Source: Halomonas litopenaei
Lineage (GTDB): Bacteria; Pseudomonadota; Gammaproteobacteria; Pseudomonadales; Halomonadaceae
Reading direction: 5' to 3'
Assembly (NCBI RefSeq): GCF_003045775.1
Contig: NZ_PXNS01000003.1
Location: 124,001 to 188,000 of the forward strand
DNA: 64,000 nt
The position numbers were made by a program, and so were the translations under genes. The notes beneath the pieces are model-generated. The model did no database searches. It saw only the letters and a program-made list of their open reading frames with translations, and was not told the origin of the DNA. This document shows positions 9,076 through 17,010 of this stretch, one piece after another (within the stretch, counting starts at the first letter, position 1; every line of letters starts with the position of its first letter).

Positions 9076-9435
9076 TTACGCATAGCCTCCCTCGCCAATC
9101 TGCGAAAGATAGAGCAGGGCATCTTCGGCGCGTCCACGACTGACCAGGGCTTCCGCTGTCAAATCGCCAAAAGGCGCGATCGGATAGCTGCGATACCACG
9201 ACCACGCCGCACTGATCGAGCCGGCCCAGGGTTCGATGCGTTTCAGAATCTCGCACGTCTGGCGTAAGCGCCTTTGTGTCGAGGACGCATGTAGCGGGTC
9301 CTTGCCGTCGATAGCACCCGAGCCAAGCCCAACGGCCAAGGCCAACTCGCTCTTTGTAATACGAAGCGCCTTGGCCAAAGCCTCAACGCTGATATCGCCG
9401 TCGGCATCAACGACCGCAAGGGCTCCAAACTTCAT
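9076..9435 (-). CDS. MbcA/ParS/Xre-type antitoxin (DUF2384), orphan
   Basis: This 119-aa protein has an N-terminal helix-turn-helix-like segment (VEALAKALRITKSELALAVGL, about residues 16-36). The C-terminal toxin-binding segment is typical of the RES/Xre family (AWSWYRSYPIAPFGDLTAEALVSRGRAEDALLYLSQI). Partners of this family usually encode a RES-domain NAD-degrading toxin immediately downstream. Here only 26 bases separate its stop from the 3' end of the convergent dipeptidase gene, and no RES gene is present in the window. It is therefore a solo antitoxin or a relic. The 241-bp stretch upstream to the jetD stop holds inverted repeats but no gene I can support. Confidence 0.75.
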   Translation of the reverse strand: MKFGALAVVDADGDISVEALAKALRITKSELALAVGLGSGAIDGKDPLHASSTQRRLRQTCEILKRIEPWAGSISAAWSWYRSYPIAPFGDLTAEALVSRGRAEDALLYLSQIGEGGYA

Positions 9436-9474
9436 CTGGCTTACCTGAGCCAGGAAGTGGCGGTTTGAAAACCG
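9436..9474 (-). promoter_or_regulatory. Tandem inverted repeats, probable autoregulatory operator of the antitoxin
   Basis: Two perfect inverted repeats lie directly before the antitoxin start codon: CTGGCT-N6-AGCCAG (9436-9453) and CGGTTT-GA-AAACCG (9461-9474). The first overlaps the expected ribosome-binding site. Antitoxins of this kind usually bind such palindromes to repress themselves. Confidence 0.5.
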
Positions 9475-9676
9475 TCACAACCCGCTCGTTGAAATCGCAT
9501 ACGGCCCTCTTGGCGAGGGCCCTCCACCTCGAAACACCGCCCGCCCGGCCCTGCAAGACCGAACGAAGCAGCTCCCTCAGAGTGTGGTACCCATTGATGG
9601 GAACCGGTAAACCAAGCTGTGCTGAACACGTCTGATTACTGATGGATACCGAGAAGGAGATATCAGGAAGCTACGC

Positions 9677-10570
9677 TCAGCGCAGCGCCACGGCCTCAAG
9701 TGGGCCAGCGAACCACTGCTGGCGCAGGCCGCGCTGCTGATCGAGGATCAGCGCGAGGTAGTCGCGCAGGGGATGCGCGGCGGCCAGTCGCTCGCGATGG
9801 CGCCTGAGCGCCACCTGGTGAGGCATCTGCTCGGCGGGCTGGTGCAGCCCGCTGGCCTTGTGATTGAGGGTCGCAAGCGACGGCAGCAGCAGGTGGCTGG
9901 CGCCGCTCGCCAGGGCGATGGCGATACCGGCGGCGTCGAAGTCCCCGAGATACAGATGCGGGCGCTGGTCGTGGAAACACTCGCCCCAGGCCGCCGCCAG
10001 GGCATCAAACCCCTGGCGGTAGAGGGTGTCGCCACGATAGACCACCAGCGGGGCGACGACCTCGCCCAGCTCACCTTGGGCGCCATCCAGCTCATAGAAG
10101 CTGTCCAGGTTTTCGACCTGCACCAGGGCGTCGAAGGCGGCCAGGCTGAGGTCGCGCCAGTCCAGGTCGCGAATCTCTCGCGGGGTGGTGGCAAGCCAGG
10201 CCGGCGTTGCCGAGGCCGGGGCGCTGACCAGCACCCTGGCCTGGCGGGGTGTGGCGCGGTTGGCCTTGTCCTCGTCAAAGCCGTGCGCAGCCTGCTCTCG
10301 GGTGGAGCGCCCACGGGTGGTGGCGTCGATGGGCCTATGCCCCAGCTCCTGAAGCGTCGTGTCGATGGCTTCAAGCAAGCGCCGGTCAAAGCGCAGCGTG
10401 TCACCCCGGCGATAGTCATCGAGCCTGATGTCCTGCGCGTCGCAGAACGCCTCGATCGCCACAATCGCCTTCAGCGTGCGCTTGCGTTCCACCATCCGGG
10501 CAGCCTTTAGCTCCCGGGCGATACGCGAAAGCACCGCGTAGTCGGTCGGCTTCAATGCCCCTTCCGCCAC
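9677..10570 (-). CDS. jetD: JetD/MksG-like TOPRIM nuclease subunit of Wadjet-type system
   Basis: This is a 297-aa protein with a C-terminal DUF2220-like TOPRIM domain: a conserved glutamate in QVENLDSFYE (Glu153) and the acidic pair in YLGDFDAAG (Asp210, Asp212). The start chosen is GTG 10570, two bases after the jetA stop; an open frame continues to 10732 but encodes Pro/Arg/Gly-rich shadow of jetA. JetD proteins cleave DNA in the Wadjet defence complex. The N-terminal arm (about 130 residues) is shorter than in typical DUF3322 JetD proteins, which I recall as near 400 aa. As the last gene of the operon it completes a plausible anti-plasmid system. Confidence 0.78.
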   Translation of the reverse strand: MAEGALKPTDYAVLSRIARELKAARMVERKRTLKAIVAIEAFCDAQDIRLDDYRRGDTLRFDRRLLEAIDTTLQELGHRPIDATTRGRSTREQAAHGFDEDKANRATPRQARVLVSAPASATPAWLATTPREIRDLDWRDLSLAAFDALVQVENLDSFYELDGAQGELGEVVAPLVVYRGDTLYRQGFDALAAAWGECFHDQRPHLYLGDFDAAGIAIALASGASHLLLPSLATLNHKASGLHQPAEQMPHQVALRRHRERLAAAHPLRDYLALILDQQRGLRQQWFAGPLEAVALR

Positions 10571-10572
10571 GC

Positions 10573-11826
10573 CTAGACCACCAGCGCCAGGCTGACGTCG
10601 TGGATCAACTGGACGTCGTTGAAGGGCCCGGCCGGGCTCTCGTCGGGGATCAGCCGAAAGGCGCGCTGCTCCTCGCGGGGCAGGCCCTGGTACTCGGCGA
10701 TGACCTGAAACAGCCAGATCTCCGGGTCCCACTCGAGCTCGCTCTCGCTCAGGTACGCCAGGGCGCTGGTGCCCGACGAGGCGCCAGCGGCGGGCGCCTG
10801 CTGGTCGACCACGTCCAGGTAGAAGCGCTCCACATCCTGCTTGAGCGCCTGCTGGCGGGCCTCTACCATGCTCTGCGCCTCGACCATGGCAGGGCCTGCC
10901 ACCTCGGCCTGCTCCGGCCGGTGAACCGCCACCGGCAACTGGTGCAGCAGCCCCGTGAGCACCTCGGCGTCGCGGTGGTGATCCAGCGCCGGGGCGGCGG
11001 CGGCGTGCAGCGGACTTGCGTGGTTGAACAGCTCCGGCACCTCGCTGCGCCGGGTGTAGTTGCCCGGCACAAAGCCCGGATGCTCACGCAGGAAGGCGGC
11101 CATGCCGGCCACCAGCCGGCTCTGCTTCTGCTGCTGGCGAAAGCGCGCCATCAGCTCGATCAGTCTTCCCTGGACCTCGCGCAGGTTGGTGTAGTGCTGG
11201 CTCAACTGCTGCTGAAGCTGGCTGATCAGCAGCTTGCGCAGGGCGCCGTCGCTGCCGACCAGATCGATCAGCTCGTCGAAGTCGATCAGCGCCATGCCGT
11301 CGAGCAGGCGCACGATCTGCTTCTGGGCGCGGTCGTTCTCGCGGATCTTGTCGTTGAGTCGGCTGACGAAGCCGAAGTCACTGTTGAGCCGCTGCCACAG
11401 GCTGTCGATGGCGTCGGCGAAGCGGCCGTTGAGGTCGTCCACCTCCTGGCGCAGACGCAGCATCAGCGGCCCTTGCTGCCAGTGCTCGCCCAGGCTGACC
11501 GCCTCGCGGTAGCTCTGCACCAGGTTGCGGATCTGCTCCAGGGTCTCGCCGACGTCGGCGTTGACGTGACGGCGGGTCTCGTCGGCCAGCATCTCGGCGA
11601 TCAGCTCGCGCACCTTGGGGGTCAGCTTGACCGCGCCGTGCTCGTCGGGCCGCCACACAATCCGCGCCGCCAACAGCTTGCGAAGGGCGCCTTCAGTGAG
11701 GGTCTCCAGCGGCACCTCGTCGCGGGTATAGCCCTGCATCAGCACGTCGGCGTAGCGCCCCAGCAGCGACAACCGCTCGGTGCCGGTGGCGACCAGCCGG
11801 CTCTCGAGCGAGTGTTCCTCGCTCAT
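10573..11826 (-). CDS. jetA: JetA/MksF-like kleisin subunit
   Basis: This is a 417-aa, mostly helical protein. It has an N-terminal winged-helix-like region (about residues 10-85, LETLTEGALRKLLAARIV, VKLTPKVRELIAEML) and a long central coiled stretch (about 100-250). The C-terminal domain ends in FNDVQLIHDVSLALVV. This matches the kleisin role in MukBEF/Wadjet complexes, in which it bridges the SMC heads. Homologues are often mislabelled in databases. It overlaps jetB by four bases (ATGA) and is followed two bases later by jetD. The assignment rests mainly on context and secondary-structure style, not on a hallmark motif. Confidence 0.7.
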   Translation of the reverse strand: MSEEHSLESRLVATGTERLSLLGRYADVLMQGYTRDEVPLETLTEGALRKLLAARIVWRPDEHGAVKLTPKVRELIAEMLADETRRHVNADVGETLEQIRNLVQSYREAVSLGEHWQQGPLMLRLRQEVDDLNGRFADAIDSLWQRLNSDFGFVSRLNDKIRENDRAQKQIVRLLDGMALIDFDELIDLVGSDGALRKLLISQLQQQLSQHYTNLREVQGRLIELMARFRQQQKQSRLVAGMAAFLREHPGFVPGNYTRRSEVPELFNHASPLHAAAAPALDHHRDAEVLTGLLHQLPVAVHRPEQAEVAGPAMVEAQSMVEARQQALKQDVERFYLDVVDQQAPAAGASSGTSALAYLSESELEWDPEIWLFQVIAEYQGLPREEQRAFRLIPDESPAGPFNDVQLIHDVSLALVV

Positions 11827-12449
11827 AGCAGCGTCTCCTGGCGGGCCGGTGCCTCGTCATCCACCGGCAGGTTCTCCTCGTCGCGGATAAAGCGCACCAG
11901 CTCCACCAGATAGTCGATCTTGGCGGTCACCAGAAAGACCTGGCGGTCGGCGTGGGGCTGCAGCAGGTAGCCGTGCTCCTTCAGACGCTTGAACACCTGC
12001 TTCATCTGGGCGTCGAGCTGCTCGCTCTGGGAGCCGAAGAAGGGATCGGTGGCCAGCCGCTCCAGGCGCTCGCGCAGGCTCTGGTTGTCCTCGCACTTGG
12101 CGCTGAACTCGGCGGGCTTGAGCACGTCGCCGGGGGCCGCCAGGGAGTCCTGGCCCAGCGCCTCCTGCACCAGCTGCAGCCATTCGAGCAGCGGCAGCAG
12201 GCTGTTGACGGTCTCGCCGAGCTGGCGCGACAGCTGCTCGCGGGCGTCTTCGTTGAGCTGACGCCAGGCCAGAAAGTGGACGCTGCGATCCTCGTTGGTG
12301 GCCAGGCGGCGGTTGAGCGGGCGCAGGTAGATGTCGATCTGCTCGCGCACCTCCTCGTCCTGGAGCTTGCGAAAGGCGCTCTCGTCGCTGACGGCGCAGA
12401 TGAACTCGCCGGCCAGCAGCCGTTCGAGCAGGGGACCATGTTCGATCAT
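11823..12449 (-). CDS. jetB: JetB/MksE-like KITE subunit
   Basis: This 208-aa protein lies between the SMC and kleisin genes and overlaps both by four bases. Its length and winged-helix content (LLAGEFICAVSDESAFRKLQD near the start; QVFKRLKEHGYLLQPHADRQVFLVT near residues 150-175) fit the MukE/MksE/JetB family. These proteins dimerise and bind the kleisin. The final 40 residues (KIDYLVELVRFIRDEENLP) form another helix. Tight overlaps imply a fixed subunit ratio. Confidence 0.72.
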   Translation of the reverse strand: MIEHGPLLERLLAGEFICAVSDESAFRKLQDEEVREQIDIYLRPLNRRLATNEDRSVHFLAWRQLNEDAREQLSRQLGETVNSLLPLLEWLQLVQEALGQDSLAAPGDVLKPAEFSAKCEDNQSLRERLERLATDPFFGSQSEQLDAQMKQVFKRLKEHGYLLQPHADRQVFLVTAKIDYLVELVRFIRDEENLPVDDEAPARQETLL

Positions 12450-15400
12450 TGGGTGACCTCCTCGGCGCTGCGCTGCTTGAGACGCTGAGCCAGCTTGCTC
12501 AACCGCGGTTCGATGCGCTTGAGCCGGCGCCGGCCCGGCTGGGCGGCGTCACGGTCGATCAGGTAGCGGTTGTGGAACAGCAGCAGCACGTCGGACTCCG
12601 GGTTGGGGAAGGCGCCGACGATGTGGATATGGTTGCTGTCGCAGGCCTCGAACAGCTTCTCGACGTTGTGATAGGCCAGGGTGCCGATCTCGTCGATGGG
12701 CCAGTGCACGCTGATCTCGGCCTGGCCGCGCAGCAATCGGGTAAAGGCCAGCAGGAACTTGCACAGGATCAGGTAGGCCATGCCATGGCTCGAGGATTCG
12801 AGCAGTTGGCGATCGTTCTTGATCACCAGGTCGGTGCCGCCCTCGTTAAGGTGCAATTCCAGGCGCAGCAGGCTCTCGAAGCTGTACTGCTGGTCGCTGC
12901 GCAGCAGGTCGACCACGTCGGCCAGGGCGTTGAGGTAGTCGTCCCCCGGCAGTCCGCCGGTCTCCTGCCAGTCGCGATAGTCCTGGGCGAAGCGCTTGAG
13001 CGGCTCCCAGAAGCCCAGCTCGTCGATGGTCGACTGAATGCGCACTTCGGCCTTGGTGATGCCCTCCAGGCGCAGGTCGTCGGCGACCTCTTCGGACAGC
13101 CGCCGACTCTGGGCACTGATGCGCCGATTGAGGTCACGAAAGACGGTAAAGAACTTGTCCAGATCGGCGCCGAGATTGCGCCCCTGCTGGACCAGCTGCT
13201 GCTGCTGGTCCTCGAGCAGCTTGAGCATCCCGCGCAGCAGCGGCAGCAGCCGGCGCGGGCTGGGCTCGGCACCGTCGGCGGCGTCATCCTCGCGCAGCTT
13301 GGCGCGCTCGGCGCTCATGGTATCGACAAAGCCGGTGCTGGCGCCCTTGATCAGCTCGCTTTCGACCTGCTCGCAGCCCTTGCGCAGGGCGTCCATCTCA
13401 CGAGCACGCTCCGACAGCGCCTGGCGGGTGCGCTCGATGCGCTCGTGGACGTCGCCGGGGGCATCGTGCCGGGGCGCTGGAGAGGGGTCCAGCGGCAGTT
13501 GCTCGACCTGCACCAGCAGTGGCTTCAAGGCGTCGATCACCTCGGCCTCGGCGCTGCGTTGGGCCTTCAGTTCGCCCAGCGCCTGCTGGTGGGCGGCGCG
13601 GTCGGACTGGAATTCGGCCTTGCGCTGCTCTCGTTCGCGCTCGGCACCCTCCTTGTCGCGTACCAGCCGGGTTTCCTTGTCGACCAGCTCGGGCTTGCGC
13701 TGGCCCCAGTCCAGGCGCATGAAGCGGCGATAGTCTTCCAGCTGCTCCTGGCGCGAAGCGGTCAGCCGGATACGCTCGTCCAGCGAGGCCAGTCGCGCCT
13801 TGGTGTCCTTCAGCGAGGCCAGGTCCACGCCCTGCTCCTGCAGTTCACGGTCGAAGGCCGCCTCTAGCTCCTTGCGCTGGCGCTGATGCTCGCTCTTCTG
13901 GTCGCTCTGGTACTGCTTCAACTGGCGGATCTGGTCATCGACGCCGTCGAGGCGGCTCTGGCCGTCGGCCTTCACCTCCAGCATCTGCGCCTGGTGGGTC
14001 TTGGCCAGGGTATCCAGGGCGGCGCGCTTCTCCTCCTTCAGCCCATCGTGGCTGGCGCGCTGGGCGGCCAGCGCCTCCTCCAGGCCCTGACGCCGCGCCT
14101 TCTGCTGGCGGGCGTGACGCTCCTGCAGCTGGCTGCGCGCGTCGCGGGCGTAGTCGACCTCGGACTCGGCGCGCTTGAGCTCCATGCGCGCACGGCGCAC
14201 CGCTTCCTCGGCGGACTGCACCCGCTCGTTGGCCGCCTTCATCTGGCGCTCGGCGGCCTGCACCGCGCTCTCGGCACGCACCTGGGCGGCCTCGGCCTGC
14301 TCGATGGCGGCCAGCAGGCTGGCCTCCTCCTGGGCGTACTCGGGCACCTCGACCGCGGCCAGATCCAGGCCCACCCCGAACAGCTCATCGTGGTCCTGCT
14401 CACCGACACGGGGCGACAGGTCGCGGCGCTCCAGCAGCTCCGGCGCGATCACCTTGCCCAGACGCTGCTCCCAGCCGGGACGATGGAAGCGCAGGAAATG
14501 ACGCAGTGTGCCCTGGGCCGGATCACGTTGCTGGTGCAGGCCATAGGTGTGAGCTTCGGCCCTGGCGAGCTGATGACGGGCCTCGTCGAGTTCCTTTTCG
14601 GCCTGATCACGGGCGCGCTTGAGGGTGTCGAGCTCCTCGCGCAGCGCCCCCAGCGTCTCGCTCGCCGCCTCGCGGTCGGTCTGGGCCTGGTCGAGGCGAG
14701 CCTGGGCCAGCTCCGCCTCCTGGATTTCCTCGGCGCTGGCAGCGCTGGCGGCCAACTGGGCCTTGAGCTCGGCCAGCCGCTCGACGCCGCTTTCCAGGCG
14801 CTCACGGTAGCTCTCGTCGAGCTCCTGGCGCTGCTGCTGGTAGCGCTGTTCGAGCTCGCTTTCCTGACGCCACTGCTGGTCACGCAGCTCTTCGCGGGTC
14901 TCGCCCAGCTCGTCGATGCGCGCCTGGGTCTCCTCGGTCTGGCGGGCCAGCTCATCGCCCAACTCACGCAGGCGTCCTTCAAGGCGTGACTGGCTTTCCT
15001 GGAAGGCGTTCTGCATCACCGCCAGGTGCTCGCGCAGCTGCTGGCTCTGGTCGCGCCACTGGGGCAGCGCCTGGACGTCACGCTCCAGCGCCGGCATGTC
15101 GGCCTCCTCGTAGGCCTCGAAGGTCGCCTGCAGGTCAGAAAGCTCGCGCTGGGTCTGCTCCAGCTCGCTGGTCATCTCGCTCAAGCGGTCGTTGAGGGCA
15201 TCGCGGGCCTGTTCGTAGGCGGCTTCACGCTCCTGGAACTCGCGCTGGCGGTTGCCGATCTCGGCCTCGGCGTCGGCCAGGGTGCGCTCGGCGCGGTGGC
15301 GGTCGGCCTCGAGCTGGGGCTTCAACTGCCACAGGGTCGTCTCGCGCTCGGCGATCTCCTGATCGAGCTCATCGAGCTTGCCAAGCGATCGCTCCAGCGG

Positions 15401-16135
15401 TTCCAGTCGCTTGGACTGGCGCATCTGGGCGATCCACTCCCGCGCCTTGGTATTGCGGATGCGGGTCACCGGCAGTTCGACGCCGTCCTCCTCGAAGATC
15501 GCCGCCAGCATGGTCTTGAGGGTATCCATCTTGCCCTCCTTGGCGTGCACCGCGCTGATCAGCTTCTCCATATGACGGATGCGATGCTCCGGCTTGACCA
15601 GGCTGAACTGGGCAGCCATCTGGCGAAGGCGCAGGCTTTCCTTGCGGTTGCCCTGCTGGTGGGTGAAGTCGTTCTGGATCACCGAACGAAACTCCGAGGT
15701 AGCGCCGAGCTTGGGCGACACCGGAATTCCCTCACGACGCAGCTGGCTGGCCCAGTCGCTGTAGTCCAGCGCCGCCACCCCGGCCTCGCTCTCCACCAGA
15801 TAGTGCCCGGGCTGGTAGGGCGCACCGACAAAGCGATACTCGACGCCACCGTCGCTCTTGCGGGTCAGCACCGCCTGGCAGACGTTGCCCGCCTCGCGGC
15901 GGTACTCGTAGATCAGGTAGCTGTTGCGGTTGGGCAGATAAAAAGCGTCGAACTTCTTGCGGGTCTTGGGCACCACCTTGTTGGGCAGCTCACCGTAGAA
16001 CACCGGGACCAGCCGCTGCAGCGTGGTCTTGCCCGAGGCGTTGGTGCCGCAGATGTTGGTATGGCCGTCGACGTCCAGCTCGACCACCCCCTCGAGGTGG
16101 CCGTGGATCATCACGATGCGCAACAGGTGAGCCAT
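12446..16135 (-). CDS. jetC: JetC/MksB-like SMC ATPase
   Basis: This is a 1229-aa SMC-type motor. The N-terminal head has Walker A GTNASGKTT (residues 30-38). A long coiled coil rich in Glu, Gln, Arg and Ala runs from about 235 to 1060, broken near 540-620 by a non-coiled hinge (DPAQGTLRHFLRFHRPGWEQ). The C-terminal head has SSHGMAYLI (from 1115) where the ABC signature is expected, and Walker B with catalytic Glu in WPIDEIGTL (DE at 1148-1149). It is first in the operon. Wadjet/MksB motors extrude loops on small circular DNA so that JetD can cut it. Unlike MukB or classic JetC, there is no recognisable SGGE signature, so the family placement is close but not exact. Confidence 0.8.
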   Translation of the reverse strand: MAHLLRIVMIHGHLEGVVELDVDGHTNICGTNASGKTTLQRLVPVFYGELPNKVVPKTRKKFDAFYLPNRNSYLIYEYRREAGNVCQAVLTRKSDGGVEYRFVGAPYQPGHYLVESEAGVAALDYSDWASQLRREGIPVSPKLGATSEFRSVIQNDFTHQQGNRKESLRLRQMAAQFSLVKPEHRIRHMEKLISAVHAKEGKMDTLKTMLAAIFEEDGVELPVTRIRNTKAREWIAQMRQSKRLEPLERSLGKLDELDQEIAERETTLWQLKPQLEADRHRAERTLADAEAEIGNRQREFQEREAAYEQARDALNDRLSEMTSELEQTQRELSDLQATFEAYEEADMPALERDVQALPQWRDQSQQLREHLAVMQNAFQESQSRLEGRLRELGDELARQTEETQARIDELGETREELRDQQWRQESELEQRYQQQRQELDESYRERLESGVERLAELKAQLAASAASAEEIQEAELAQARLDQAQTDREAASETLGALREELDTLKRARDQAEKELDEARHQLARAEAHTYGLHQQRDPAQGTLRHFLRFHRPGWEQRLGKVIAPELLERRDLSPRVGEQDHDELFGVGLDLAAVEVPEYAQEEASLLAAIEQAEAAQVRAESAVQAAERQMKAANERVQSAEEAVRRARMELKRAESEVDYARDARSQLQERHARQQKARRQGLEEALAAQRASHDGLKEEKRAALDTLAKTHQAQMLEVKADGQSRLDGVDDQIRQLKQYQSDQKSEHQRQRKELEAAFDRELQEQGVDLASLKDTKARLASLDERIRLTASRQEQLEDYRRFMRLDWGQRKPELVDKETRLVRDKEGAEREREQRKAEFQSDRAAHQQALGELKAQRSAEAEVIDALKPLLVQVEQLPLDPSPAPRHDAPGDVHERIERTRQALSERAREMDALRKGCEQVESELIKGASTGFVDTMSAERAKLREDDAADGAEPSPRRLLPLLRGMLKLLEDQQQQLVQQGRNLGADLDKFFTVFRDLNRRISAQSRRLSEEVADDLRLEGITKAEVRIQSTIDELGFWEPLKRFAQDYRDWQETGGLPGDDYLNALADVVDLLRSDQQYSFESLLRLELHLNEGGTDLVIKNDRQLLESSSHGMAYLILCKFLLAFTRLLRGQAEISVHWPIDEIGTLAYHNVEKLFEACDSNHIHIVGAFPNPESDVLLLFHNRYLIDRDAAQPGRRRLKRIEPRLSKLAQRLKQRSAEEVTQ

Positions 16136-16344
16136 TGGGATTCCTTGATCGCTTGCCCGGTAGGAGGGCTATTCTGCCAGAGACGAAGCGCCCTGACAGT
16201 GCGACCAGAGTTGCCCGACAGCAAGCTTTCGCCTACAAGGTCCCTGCGACAGGGAGAGCCCGACGCCCCCCGTCACCCCGAACGACTCCTTGCTCCGCAT
16301 CCATCAATGGCTATCCACGCACCACACCACAGGGGAAGACCGCC

Positions 16345-16974
16345 ATGCACTTCGCCACCCTCGGCCCCGAGGACAGCAACCACGCCCTGGTGCTCGCCCG
16401 CTACCTCGACGATCGCAGGCTCAAGGAGCCTGACCTCACCGACATCGAGCCCCGGATCAGCCTGGTGGATGACTTCATCGGCGCCTTCGAGGAACTGGTC
16501 GCCGGGGGCTACGACTATGTGCTGCAGGTCAGCGCCCACCCCAGCCACGCCGACTGCGTCGGGCGCTTCATGCATCGCGCCTTTCCGGTGGACGCCTTCA
16601 TCGCCCCCAGCCGCCCGCTGGCGCTGGTAGCCCGCGCTGACGTGGCCCAGCCGAAAAGCGTGCTGCGACAGCCCGCCACCCGCCACTACACCGACCTTTC
16701 GACCTTCGCGGAACACGACGCCCCCACCATCGTCGCCGCCCTCGAGCAACTGCTGGACGGCCAGGCCGACGCCGCCATCGTCGCCGAGGACGCCATCGAG
16801 CGTCATCCCGACCGGCTGCGGCTGATTCAGCCCCTGGGGCCCGCCCTGGATACCTGGATCCTTTACGCCAATCGGCCCCTGTTCCCGGACAGGGAGCAGG
16901 GGCCGATGCTGGGCGCCAACGACGCCATGGCAGAGCACTTCAGGGAGACGAGTCGTCGCGCGGATCGAGGCTAA
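16345..16974 (+). CDS. Prephenate dehydratase/BacA-like domain protein
   Basis: This is a 209-aa soluble protein opening with MHFATLGPEDSNHALVL, which resembles the first strand and glycine loop of prephenate dehydratase-type (PheA/BacA) catalytic domains. Further similar stretches are VDDFIGAFEELVAGGYDYVLQ, VDAFIAPSRPLAL and LRQPATRHYTDL. The usual C-terminal ACT domain is absent. ATG 16345 is chosen because AGGGGAAG lies 7 nt upstream. It faces away from the Wadjet operon and converges on the TAXI-TRAP genes. Function is uncertain: a decarboxylase/dehydratase of a prephenate-like acid, or a ligand-binding protein of the same fold. Confidence 0.55.
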   Translation: MHFATLGPEDSNHALVLARYLDDRRLKEPDLTDIEPRISLVDDFIGAFEELVAGGYDYVLQVSAHPSHADCVGRFMHRAFPVDAFIAPSRPLALVARADVAQPKSVLRQPATRHYTDLSTFAEHDAPTIVAALEQLLDGQADAAIVAEDAIERHPDRLRLIQPLGPALDTWILYANRPLFPDREQGPMLGANDAMAEHFRETSRRADRG

Positions 16975-17010
16975 ACCTGACGGAGCGACGCGATACTTGC
17001 CACCACGCTT

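Noticed and set aside
9441..9629. 62-aa minus-strand frame between jetD and the antitoxin
   Set aside because: No ribosome-binding site, no recognisable motif, and it overlaps the inverted repeats of the antitoxin operator.
9050..9676. Possible RES toxin partner for the antitoxin
   Set aside because: Only 26 bases lie downstream of the antitoxin and no RES-like sequence is found upstream or in other frames.
10555..11913. 452-aa + strand frame opposite jetA
   Set aside because: Antisense shadow of jetA and the 3' part of jetB; low-complexity Leu/Val/Gln composition and no ribosome-binding site.
12449..14989. Long open frames (472 and 367 aa) on the + strand inside the SMC gene
   Set aside because: They mirror the coiled-coil coding strand; the proteins are Leu/Val/Ala/Gln-rich without family motifs, as expected for antisense frames of high-GC coiled-coil genes.
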